Source: Gloeophyllum trabeum ATCC 11539 (lineage: Eukaryota > Basidiomycota > Agaricomycetes > Gloeophyllales > Gloeophyllaceae). Taken from it: a stretch of 64,000 nt of DNA. A program made the position numbers and the translations under genes. The notes under the pieces were generated by a model. That model was not told the origin of the DNA. It did no database searches and saw only the letters and a program-made list of their open reading frames with translations. Positions 34,724 through 45,118 of this stretch are shown one piece after another. The first letter of the stretch is position 1. Each line of letters opens with the position of its first letter. Location: NCBI RefSeq assembly GCF_000344685.1, contig NW_006920417.1, positions 1,187,412 to 1,251,411 on the forward strand. Direction: 5' to 3'.

Positions 34724-35586
34724 CAGTGGCCGCAAAAAGTATCCGGACAGCGGTCTCTGGTAAGAAAATTCTGTACAGAGGGAAGACCTTGGTCTCAAGT
34801 GAAGCTCATAAGGGGTTCTGTAGACCTCCTCTCGCACTCCCTGGTGTGCACCCTAATGCGGTGTAAAACTCCCATATCTGGTACTTATGCATAATGGCAG
34901 GTCATCATGACCTTGGCCTCGAAAGATCAGTATACAGAACATGATCCAGACAATTTCTAGTCAATCCAATATTACTGCTGGAGAGACCATGATCAAAAGG
35001 TCTGAATACAAGCCAGGGATCCTGGGTGGGGCATGACTAGCATCCCCTAAAAATCATAGAAAACATGTATCATTTCAGGGGTGAAAATGTGAATCTGCCT
35101 TTATTGGCCCTGGGAGCAGTCAATGACCCAGCCATTGTCATCCACACTCGTGAGAGATATTAAATCACATCAGCTGGGGCCAAGGGGACTCGATGCTGGC
35201 TTGCCTGAATACAGAAAACTACAACTGCTGGTTTTATGGAATATTTTTGGGGAATTTATTGTGAAGCAACCAGGATACCCTTTGACCTGATAGCTACAGC
35301 AGCATTCAGGTAGACTATTAGACTATGCATTGCAGGCATAGTTTCAACTAGCACCCATCTTATCATGCTGGTATCCAGGATTCTTCAGAGTGTTCCACTG
35401 ACCATGTCTTGATTCACCCATATCTCCCTTATTAGGCTGTATATGCCCCCTTCTGGTATGTGCGTTACAGAAACCCTCTGACCCTCTAATAAACCCGCAT
35501 TCAGCTTTACAGGAGTCGCAGTCCTTCCCGCCGAAGAAAATTTCCATCCTCAAATGCCGGTGTCCGGATATTTTTTGCGGCCACTG
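34724..35586. mobile_element. Non-autonomous Tc1/mariner-like element, 863 bp
   Basis: The ends are 30-bp terminal inverted repeats, 34724-34753 and 35557-35586, matching at 28 of 30 positions. They begin CAGTGGCCGCAAAAA and continue to TATCCGGACA. TA dinucleotides flank both ends (TATA on each side), as expected of the TA target duplication. The CAGTG...GCAAAA start is typical of Tc1-family termini. No transposase frame or DDE/D motif was seen, so the element would need a transposase supplied elsewhere, or is an internally deleted relic. It sits about 370 bp upstream of the SNARE start. Confidence 0.85.
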
Positions 35587-35706
35587 TATACCCGAGCGCA
35601 TTCGTCACAGTGAAGGTGGTGAAAACATTTCTTCACATTGTAAACTCAACAAATAATATAGCAGCAAATTACACGGAACGCAAGCGGCAAGCTAGGTATA
35701 TACTAG

Positions 35707-36898
35707 GTCAGAGTGGCAGATTCTGGCGAGATTCTGCGGCGATTCTGCATAGGATTTTGAGCTCCTCTTCAGCCCAGAATCTCACAAGAATCATTGTGTC
35801 ACTCTGACCAGCGTGATTCTGACTGTCGATTCTCACACTGCAACCGTGAAGGACAAGTTACAAACGATATATACATGCTACTATATACTTGATAGTCCGA
35901 GTCCCATTCCAAAAATAAGGCCGCAGGGCCGCGCTCGTGCACAGCGGAACCCGCTACCTTTGACTCGAACTGTGTGTAGACAGCAGCTTCAAATGGGGCT
36001 CCTCAACCTCCTGCAATGTATTGATAATTTCATAGGCCTATGGTCCAGGACATGTATAACATATCACCACAAGTCTCGGAAATTTATATCAGAACTGAAC
36101 AAGGCAGTCATGTTCTTCAAGCTCCAAATCTCCGGTCTCAACCACTCCTTATGAATCGAATGTCCTGCCACTTCTATGCATCCCTCTTGCCTGAGTGTTC
36201 AAGTTCCTCTGCCTGTCACTACTGTGTCAGTGGGCCGACATTCAATACCATTCACCCTCTGTTTCCTTTTGTGATATGTTTTGATGTCATACTTCCCTTA
36301 TTTGAGACTTTAGGGCAGGTTTCTCCCGATCTTGTAAATCTACTATGTAAGTTGTCCACATCAAGGATGCCAAAACCCACTACCACAGGTAGCGGGAATT
36401 TTCGCTCAACATGCAGCGCCTGCTGCCCCGTCCTGCACGAGCCAAGAAGCTGATAAAAGCATACCTGAAATTTGTACGGGCTCGCAACGCCCGTCACAAG
36501 CACTTGAGATGGCATAGCCATCGTAGTCGCGGTGGTGGACAAACACGCCGCCTCCCGCATGGTGTTCCGTCCCCTGATGTCCCCTTCGACTCCGAAGGAG
36601 AGTCTACCGATATCGACCTTTCCGACACAGAAAGCAACTTGGGTCACAGCGGATGATGGGATCAAGTTTGTAGTCATGTATACAAACTAGTAGTAGAGAT
36701 TTCAGATCAGCTTATACTCTATATACGAGACTACAAAACACTATGCGGAGCATGATAAGTCGAGGGATTCTGAGGTGCAGGAACTCCTCTGGAGGAGTTC
36801 CTGCGATCCCAGGAGGATTCTGCGCTGGCGCGATTCTGCCTCGCAGAATCACGCGCGGAATCGCAATCCAGAATCGCAGCAGAATCCGCCACTCTGAC
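35707..36898. mobile_element. Candidate non-autonomous DNA transposon with subterminal GATTCTG repeats
   Basis: Ends are inverted: GTCAGAGTGGC[A/G]GATTCTG at 35707-35725, and its complement ending at 36898 (18 of 19 match). GATTCTG, or its complement CAGAATC, recurs at short intervals next to both ends: 35719, 35730 and 35741 on the left and at least five copies between 36767 and 36887 on the right. This pattern of TIR plus clustered subterminal motif is typical of hAT and similar cut-and-paste elements, and a CAGAG start would suit hAT. I found no convincing target-site duplication and no transposase. The interior has short frames only (for example 36411-36656 +). An internal copy of the end motif at 35800-35808 makes the left 102 bp look like a small element by itself. 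Confidence 0.65.
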
Positions 36899-37109
36899 TC
36901 CCACTACTATAGCGCACACATGAATGCGAGTGCCCGCTGCCGTCTGCAACTTGCAGCGCATCAAACCGCCGGTACGGCACCCGGTAACTCTCCGGCCCGA
37001 ACCGCTGAGCGATGGTGTCATACCCCCGCCGGCTTCCGATCGCGTCTTGCAAACTCCCGGCCAGAAGGGCAGCCATGTCGAGATCTCTTCACTCGCACCA
37101 GCAGCAACG

Positions 37110-38790
37110 ATGCCCCCAGCAGAAATGCGCGCCGTCCTGATCAAAGACGCCAAAGGCCCCCTCGAGAACCTCTACATCGGGCCCACGCCGACCCCCGCCC
37201 CCGGCCGCGCGCAGGTCCTCGTCAGAGTCCGCGCGTTCGGCCTGAACAGGATGGACATCCACCAGCGCGAGGGCAAGTACCCCGTCCCGCCCGGCGCGTC
37301 CGCCATCCTCGGCGTCGAGTTCTCCGGCACCGTCGCGGGCGTGGGCGAGGGCGTGCATGAGTGGAAGGAGGGCGACGAGGTCTTCGGGCTCGCGGGCGGG
37401 GTGCGTGCGTTCCTGGCTTACTTGCGTGTGATGATTGAGTGCGATTGGATGTTGACGCGCGTGCCGGACAGGGCGCGTACGCAGAGTACATCGCCGTGCC
37501 CGCGCAGCTCCTCCTGCGCAAGCCGCCGCTCCTCAGCTGGGCCGACGCAGCCAGCGTCCCCGAGAACTTCCTCACCGCGTACCAAGCGCTCGTCACGATC
37601 GCGGAGCTCAAGCCCGGCGAGAGCGTGCTCGTGCACGCCGGCGCGTCCGGCGTCGGGCTCGCCGCGATCCAGATCGCCCGCGCGTACGGCGCGTACGTCT
37701 CCCCTCCTGCCCACTCCCTCCCTCTCTACTAACCCCAAACCCTACCCCAGGAAAAACATCATCGCCACCGCCTCCACCCCCGAAAAACTCCAGTACGTCC
37801 TCTCCCTCCCCGCCGGCGCCACCCACGCCGTCAACTACAAGACCCAGTCCTTCGCCGACGAGGTCAAGAACATCACAGCCGGCAACGGCGTCGACGTCGT
37901 GATCGACTTTGTGGGGCGCACGCATTGGGCCGGGAACGTGGACAGTCTCGGCGTGGACGGGCGCATGGTGATGTTGGCGGTGCTGAGCGGTGAGTACTCG
38001 GCTTTGGGTCTGGGTTTACTATTGATTCCTGCAGCACTGACGTCGTGCGTCGTAGGCGCGGAGGTGGACAAGGTGGACCTCGTCCCCATCCTGTACAAGC
38101 GCCTCCGCATCCAGGGCTCGACGCTCCGCGCGCGCTCGCTCGAGTACCAGGTTGATTTGGTGCAGAGGTGAGCGCCGTGTCGCCTTACCCTCCTCTCGTT
38201 CCTCCTGCCTCTTATCTCTGCACCCTGTTATCCACATGCTTCCCCACCCGCGCCACGAGACTAACCCGAACCGCCCAGGTTCAAACGCGACCTGCTCGAC
38301 AAGATATCCGGCGCAGAGGGCGCCGGCGCGGTGCGCACCTACATCCACAAGGTGCCGTTGCCTTTCCCCTTTCCCTCCCCTTTCCCTTTCCCTTTCCCCT
38401 TTCCTCCTCCCCCCTCCCGCCCCCCCTTCCCTTTTCCCCTTCCCCTCTCCCCCCCCTGCCCTTTCCCCCTCCCCCCTTCCCCTCCCCCTCCCCTCCCCTC
38501 CCTACCCCCTGCTAACCACCCCCACAGGTCTACCCCTGGACGCGCATCCAGGACGCGCACCGCTGCATGGAGAGCAACGCGAACAGGTGAGCTTTTTCTT
38601 TCTTTTTTACGATGGATGCTGTGGATGCGCTGGATGGAGTGGATGTGGTGGATGCGCTGGATGCGCTGGATGCGATGTGCACGTTGGATGGCTCTCTTTC
38701 TTTTTGGTCTCTCTATGTGCACGGTGGATGGCTGATTGCGCGCGGGTGGGTAGTGGGAAGATTGTATGCGAGATCACCGATTCGGAGTAG
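37110..38790 (+). CDS. NADPH:quinone oxidoreductase-like MDR protein
   Basis: Exons 37110-37400, 37472-37692, 37751-37989, 38056-38167, 38279-38351, 38528-38586 and 38754-38790 give 343 residues. This is a zinc-independent medium-chain dehydrogenase/reductase of the quinone oxidoreductase group, which reduces quinones or related enones with NADPH. Signatures are the GroES-like part (VRAFGLNRMDIHQREGKYP, ILGVEFSGTVAGVG), the nucleotide-binding stretch VLVHAGASGVGLAAIQIAR, and the usual end SGKIVCEITDSE. No structural-zinc cysteines are seen. The last two introns are long for this genome. The 176-nt one is nearly pure C/T tract; the 167-nt one carries a GGATG-type minisatellite. The start was chosen at MPPAEMRAVLIK, immediately before the family-conserved beta strand. 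Confidence 0.9.
38352..38527 (+). repeat. Polypyrimidine low-complexity intron
   Basis: This 176-nt intron of the quinone oxidoreductase gene is almost entirely C and T (runs of CCCTTTCCC). It keeps GT...AG ends and a CTAAC branch-like site near 38511. Confidence 0.8.
38611..38677 (+). repeat. GGATG-type minisatellite in intron
   Basis: Imperfect tandem GGATGCGCT/GGATGTGGT units of about 9 bp lie within the last intron (38587-38753) of the quinone oxidoreductase gene. Copy number is likely to vary between strains. Confidence 0.8.
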
Positions 38791-40168
38791 GATGGTACGG
38801 GCGGCGAGGGTAGGGCGGGGAGGGGTGGGGTGGGGTATGGAGGAGAGGAGGAGAAGAAGGGGATAGGAAGAGAGGAAGGGGAGTGCAATGGACGCGCGAA
38901 TGGTTCGGTGGCGGAGCAGGAGACAAAACAAAGCGAAGAGAAGAGCGGTGTGTTCAGTATACAGACGGGACCGGTGTTGCCTGCGGGATGCGAGTGTACA
39001 CTGACTGCATCGAACGCGGCCCGCTCTTCCAGGGCGGTACATACTCATACACATACACATACACACGCGCGCCTTAAGATTCCGAGCGCCGACGCGGAAC
39101 GGGCGGACTCTTCGCTGGTGACTACCGACTAGGCCTTAGGAGCGAGACGCCTCGCGTGGATGATGGGACGGTACGGGGGCTGTGTGCGTGCCTCTCACCT
39201 GTTTGTCCTGCCCTTCAGGTCCCACCCTCTCTCTCTGCGTTGCCCTAGGGGGGGAGGGGGGGGGCGTGCGTGCCGCGTGCGCCGGAGGAGCAGTGCCCGG
39301 GGTGGTTCCTTACCGAGCGGGACGGCAGGCAAGCGGCAAGTCTGCAGCACCGTCCGCAATGTGTTCTGCAGCTGGAGTGTTCCATGTCCAGAATGCTGCT
39401 GGGTCTCGGATGGCATGAAAACGCAGCGTGCACTTGCCACCGAGCCCAGGGGCTCTTGAGCACGACGGGCGGCTGGAGGTATGCGCCGGGGCCGGGAGGG
39501 CGAGGAAAGCGTGCGTGTACACGGGACAGCGTCTCGCCCCGGGGGCTGGGGCGATCGCAGGCAACGCCGCCGCCGCCGCCGTGTCTGGAAATGGGCTGCG
39601 TACGGGCGTGGGCCTCGGACATGCGCTGCGACTTGTGAAGGGACGGTGATCCGCGCGCGCGGTCGACTGTCCAGCTTCGGAAACGGCGGGGTGCATGAGA
39701 GGGCGTGGAGTGATGCTCGTCTCTATGCGTCTCCGGTGCTTGAAATGCATCGTGGCCCAGCCGCGGCGGAATAGCACAGAGCTCTGGCCGCGACCACTGA
39801 ATCAAGGCTCGAGTCCTCGTGAAGCGAGGGTAGAAGGCGGGAAATCATAATGAATCAAACCTTCCGCGTAGTGTAACAACGCCCTACCAGGCCGGCGTTC
39901 AGCATCCCACCGTCGTACGTCGAACCGGAAAAGCCTCTTAGAGTCGGATGCGTGTGGACCCGAACGCGGCGAGACGGGTTTGCGGGATGCGCGATGCGTC
40001 ATGCACCGTAACACAGGACGTCCGCGCGCGGCCAACAATAACCTGCGGCCACCCGCCTTGCTTCTCCCGTCATGGGTGGCGTGAAGATGCATCCTGGAAT
40101 GGCGAACAGATGCGCGCGGGGAATGTTCAAGTGGCCGGAGCGGTAATTGTTGCCAGGCAAGGGAACGG

Positions 40169-40420
40169 GGAACAATGGACAATGGATCAGGATCAGGAGA
40201 TCAGTATCTCGATGCGCGGAACGGACGAGAGATGTTGGGTCCGTGGAGGGTACTCGGAGACGCAAAGCTGCTGTGAGAGCGCAAGAAACCTGGGACAATG
40301 AACAACGGATGAGGATCAGGAGATCAGGATGTACATGTATCTCGATGCGCGGAACAGATGGGTCCGTGGAATAGAATAATGGAGGGGTACAAGGACGCTC
40401 AGAGCTGCTGTGAGAGCACC
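40169..40420 (+). repeat. Two-copy imperfect tandem repeat, ~125 bp unit
   Basis: Copy 1 (about 40169-40291) and copy 2 (about 40292-40420) share GGATCAGGAGATCAG, TATCTCGATGCGCGGAAC, TGGGTCCGTGGA and GCTGCTGTGAGAGC in the same order, with small indels. No coding role is apparent. Confidence 0.8.
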
Positions 40421-42499
40421 GGGCGCCAATCCCCCGACGAGAATACCTCCGTGCGAGGTAGGTTATACTTCGCCATCTGCTTCCCAGGAGTGGCGTGGTA
40501 TGCGGGACGTCGGCCGAGCCCAGACTGTATCCCATGTAATGTAAGTGAGGGCGACACATATATCACTGGTACTTGTTTGTACCTGGAGGTGGGCCAACGT
40601 CATTGCATTCGTCCTCGAAGTGTATTGCCTAACACTCACGGTAAGACTTGATGATCATTCGTCCCTTGCTATGACAAGTCCAGGCGCTATGTGACCGGGC
40701 ACAGGACACCCCATTTGCCAACAATCTTCAGTTCCAGGAAGAGCGAACGTCACCTGCTCCGTCTAAGAACCGAAATATACAGTACCTGCAATTTCGACAT
40801 ACGTGGTCGCACGACTTGCAATGCAAGACTTCGATATATAGATCGTGCTTCTCCCGTCATAGTCGTCGATTACCCAGATAGACGCCCGGTGAGTCGGAGA
40901 CTGTGCGATAGCGGAAGAGCCATCCCGTGAACGTAGCATCGGGCAACCGCTTCGCAATAGATAGACGGGTACACATGGTCCGAGAGCGGCGGTTTCTTAT
41001 GCGGATGCTTTGTGCCTTTGCATAGCCAGGTACCGAAGAGGCTGTACTCGATTCGTCGGGATGGCCTGAGTCCCGTGGCCCTCGACAATTAAAAAAGCGG
41101 AGGAAGCCAAGATCTCCACGGTCATACCCCGCGGCAGTCCGTCTCCCATTCGTCCAAGCAACGTGTTCGCCACAAGCTCCCGCGAAGTGCGGTCGGAAGC
41201 CGGTGTAAGTTGGGTATAAGTATACCTTGTCGCTGTAGCGTGAAGACGGCACGGTGGTTGGGGACAATGATAGGCCAACGAAACAATACCGAAGGGAGTG
41301 GATTCCAATGCAGCGGGCATCATATGCCCGCTGCATCGTAATGCACGTCCTTATTTCTATGGCACCCGGATGCCGAGGGCAGTCAATCTTAATGGAGGGG
41401 GGGGGGGTATGGAGTCTCCGAGATGGACGGTGATAGCCCGGATTCTAAGGTATCTTGAAGTCGTGGGCGTCATGTTTGAAGGTCGTAAACCCTCCGATAT
41501 GCCGAAGAAGTTCCATCGGCGAGAAGCTGGACGGTATCGAGAGCTGAGGTACGAGTCCAGCCTGCTCGGACTGCAACCTGCACTGGCAGAAGTCGTCATC
41601 TCTCGCCTTCCGCATCGTGCAACGAAGCCTAAATGAGAGGGCAAATCGCGCTACGTGATAGATGCTAGAAAAGACTTGAAACCGTCGAATTCGAATCAAA
41701 AAGCTTAGTCACTGCCCGACTTGAGTCACTGCCATTCTGACTTGATTCCCCTCCATTGCGTACTAATGCCAGAAGCCTATCACGGCCTTGACACGTATCA
41801 ATATTCATGAGTCAGGCAATTGCGAACGCGAGATTACTAACCTTGGTCGATAGAGGGGCGCAGACGTACGCGTATTCTTGAGCACGAGCTGTTTGGCCCA
41901 GGTGGACGTTGCCGATCAGCGTCCCACGCACAATTGAATTCTCGACCGATATCTCCTTTCGCGGGCTTGCAAAGAGCGTTCGATGTTCCAGACAGGTATA
42001 GTGCCCTGTTCGCCTTCTCAAGCTTCATGCATCCGTCGAGAGACATGGAATCGGGGCAGATCAGGTTCTGATACTCTTTGCGTACAGGTTCTTGAGGCTA
42101 TCTCCATCCGTCCATCACGGATCTCTCCTTCCATGCCTTGAGGGCTCTTGGGATCCAGCGGCGTACCTGATCCACCACTGCCTGTGCTTCCTTCGCGTCA
42201 GCGCATTGCATTCCGTATGAAACAATCGACTAGACGCGGAGATGGCTACTGCATCCTGGCGCCTAACCCGTTGCCACGGTCTGCTCGATAATCTTCAGGA
42301 AGGTGTCATCATGTATCAGAGTCCTCGGCCTGCCACGCGTACCCAGAAAGCGGTGAATTGGGTAATGGCTGTTGTGCTACACACGCTTCCGTGGGACGGC
42401 ATCGCTCGTGCGCAGCTTTGGCGGTCCCGCTATCCCGTTTGAGCGATACGTGTTGTCACTTGCTGTTTCTGTATCATGCAGAGCTGCGCCCCCGAGAGC

Positions 42500-42707
42500 T
42501 ATAAAGGGGCCCTGGTATGTTCACAGCTCCCCATCATCTCCTCCAGCTACTCAAGTCACCCCGGACTCGATTCACTAGCTTGACACTATCGTTCATCCTC
42601 ACCCACATACTACGATGAGCTCGCCCCAGAAGCCCCGCCCTACCGGCAGCACGTCGCAAGGTGCCATTCGCAGCACCGCAAGCAGCACTGGGGCAGTATT
42701 CTTCTAA
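42500..42707 (+). CDS. Candidate small gene with TATA box, 30-residue product
   Basis: A TATAAA at 42500-42505 is followed by a C/A-rich leader and an ATG at 42615, opening a 30-codon frame that ends at 42707. The peptide is Ser/Thr/Pro-rich (starts MSSPQKPRPTGSTSQ) and ends GAVFF, with no cysteine, so it is not a CaaX pheromone precursor. A clean TATA box and pyrimidine/adenine leader are features of strongly expressed fungal genes. The coding frame is too short to be convincing and could be chance. The feature bounds include the TATA box. Confidence 0.25.
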
Positions 42708-43617
42708 GCCCCGTCCCGACATCGCGGGACTCTGTCAGCGCCCTACGATATAACCTACAATACTGTGCACATAATCAAATAATCCTTCAACCTCGTCGTA
42801 TTCTATAATCTGAAGAGATGCACTTCATTAATTGGTGAGTCACCGTTCAGTTGCCCGCCTGCGAGATGATGTCCTGACCTTGTCATGTCTCGTTCCAGTT
42901 TCATCAAGCGCTGCTGAAGCTCAATTACACCTTCGTAATCCAACCCAATCGTTCTCAAGTCTGCGACTACCCTTTGTCGAACCGCCGACGTATTTATTCG
43001 TCTTCATTTTGGCTGCAGCCAAATCGCGATCTAGGGATTCCTCGGAGGAGATTCAGATCTGTCTTTCATTTTCGGATTCTGATAATATAAGCGCTCGACC
43101 GCGGTGGCTTTAATATTTTTATTACCGACCTTGTGATTCCCCATCCTGTAGCTTACCCCGTAGACCTGTCTCCCTAGAAGTACACACCCGCTCCCCTCCC
43201 CTCTGCACCCCCGCGCAACTGAATGTAGCTAAATTAGCAACAACAATAGTATCCTGATTCTCACCTTCCACGCCCGATACGGTGAAATGCGCTGATGGTA
43301 TCATCGATCAAGGCCACACATACATAGAGAACCTCAGAGAATATGATCGCGAGGACGGACGCGAAAGAGGCCCGAGCTGACTCCCAACGGCCTCCACCCT
43401 CATGAAACAGGAAGCATGATCGTAGCCACCGTCTTTTCTCATGGAGGTCGTGCCTATCCCATTAAGCAACGGAGGCTAAGTGACGACTTCCCCGAGTGGC
43501 ATAGGGCCTGCGCAGAGCTACTCTGACTGCGGTAAATTCACGGATATGGCCAGGGCGGCGGTCGCTGTCAGCTCACTCTATGTATAGCGTCCCGGAACAG
43601 TCGATCGACCCACTGGG

Positions 43618-44884
43618 TCACAGTTTCCCTCGGACACCAGTCCTCCACACACCCGTTTTCAAATCACCGCGCTCGCACAGCTGCCACCACTCCAGAATAG
43701 TATCAACTATATCGTCCTGCCTCTGCAAGTATTCGGGTCAGTTATTACGAAGCATTCAAGGGCACGAAAGTAGCCATAGCGACGTACACCCGTAAAATTG
43801 TGGTCGGCGTCTTCCATGAGATACAAATTATGCGTGCCTGGCGTCCGGGTACCCAGAGCTCGGGCGTATATCGTTGCATCATATCTACGGGAAGCATGCT
43901 AAGCAGGGCATGCATTATGCAAAGATGGCGTCACTCACGGCGGAACAGTCTTGTCGTTAAGTCCATGTACGGACAGAGCGTGAGTGCTCAACGGGAACCG
44001 GTCCCATACGATGGACGTGTCCCAATGCGCGAACGCTTCCAAGTCGTGAGGATATATTTTGGCATTTACCTCCTTCCGCGCTACGGTGACTCTCCACTCG
44101 TAGAAACCCTGGGACTCGAACGCGGGTTTGTAGATCGGTAGCAGGTTGTCTGACGTCGTGGAATCAGCGTCGGCGCATCATGGGATTTGCAATGCTGTGG
44201 GTATGCGCACCGTAAATTTTCTTTCGAGTCGGGGTGAGACCACAGCACCCTCCGTGAAGAGTAGGCACGCACATGCATTCTGTATCGCCCTGATGCATTG
44301 ACGAACCCCGTCACCGTCTTCCCCTCTTCGGAAGTGCAGAGCCAGTGGAACGCGACGATGCTGCCGCGGGAATGACCCACCACCAAATCGATCTTGTACC
44401 CGTAGGTCGAAACCAGGTATCTGACTACGACTTGCAAATCCACGACGTCATCTCCAAGTGCCCCTTGTCGCCATATACCGGGGGTCTCATGATTACCGCT
44501 GCAAAAAAATGGCGACGGCGTCGGCACTGTCTGGACAGGGAATACACGGTGACCTTACCGGAAGTCAAAACGGAAAGAGTCAAAGGGGAGGCGATGCGCC
44601 AGCCGTTTCTGGTAAAGGTAGTCTTTGTGCCTAAAGTCCATGAAATGGGTACAGACATGCGAGACACGGAGCTAGAAGCCGTTTCACCCCATTGTTCCGT
44701 GTAAGATCTGTGCAAGTTATCTTAATCCATTGATCCTCTCGGATTACGTTCCAGTACATACCAGCGCTATGCTCTTGCCCTGCGTTGGCTGGTCGGGTTG
44801 CCATTGCTGAAGAACCCCGGTGATCGAGCACCCCTCTACCTCGGTATGGGGTATATGAATTTTCTTCGGTATACTCTGGGCCAT
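43618..44884 (-). CDS. Alpha/beta-hydrolase, serine aminopeptidase S33-like
   Basis: Seven exons in transcript order: 44884-44762, 44707-44688, 44630-44559, 44498-44269, 44149-43939, 43884-43788 and 43722-43618, giving 285 residues. The fold signatures line up once spliced: oxyanion region ALILHGTMGHKDYLYQKRLA, RFDFRGNHETPG, nucleophile elbow GHSRGS (Ser115), HGLNDKTVPP (Asp214) and EDADHNF (His247), completing a Ser-Asp-His triad. Exon 2 is only 20 nt, but it supplies the ILHGTMG core, so it is well supported by family conservation. Related cytosolic fungal hydrolases act on esters or peptides; the substrate is unknown. The donor of intron 4 was taken as GTGCCT at 44268, because it gives the family spacing RYRM..NLLPIYKPAF. 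Confidence 0.88.
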
Positions 44885-45118
44885 GAATTCTCCCCCTTGA
44901 TCTGCTAGTAGCAAAGCTGACAAGGCTGGAAACTCGAGGTTACTATTAGTATCTCAGTGGCACAGAATGCAACGGGCATTGAACTTAGTCGGCTATTTGC
45001 TTAGCCGGATCCGGTGGAACGTGACCAATACTGTTAGTCACGAGACCCGCAGTCGCGTACATTCGTCGCCACAAACCTGAGGCACCAAGATGGATGGACT
45101 GGGAAGATACAGCAAGTA

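Larger units (their letters stand above)
38791..43617. other. Gene-poor region, 4.8 kb
   Basis: No gene here is well supported. Open frames (for example 39245-39805 - and 40857-41336 -) are compositionally driven and lack family motifs or coherent splice patterns. Contents noted: a TACACA microsatellite near 39040-39068, a two-copy tandem repeat at 40169-40420, a perfect hairpin at 41308-41336, a G-run at 41397-41407, and a TATA-led small frame at 42500-42707. A divergent or degraded gene could have been missed. Confidence 0.45.

Noticed and set aside
39245..39805. 186-codon minus-strand frame
   Set aside because: Pro/Arg/His-rich composition, no domain, and overlapping open frames on the other strand; this is typical of GC-rich non-coding DNA.
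40857..41336. Possible multi-exon gene on the minus strand between 40.8 and 42.1 kb
   Set aside because: Several short frames exist, but I could not join them by GT-AG introns into any recognisable family.
42615..42707. Mating pheromone precursor
   Set aside because: The small frame lacks the cysteine and CaaX end required of basidiomycete pheromone precursors.
44119..44131. tRNA B-box-like GTTCGAGTCCC on the minus strand
   Set aside because: It lies inside the hydrolase exon encoding PAFESQG. No A box, acceptor stem or cloverleaf fits around it.
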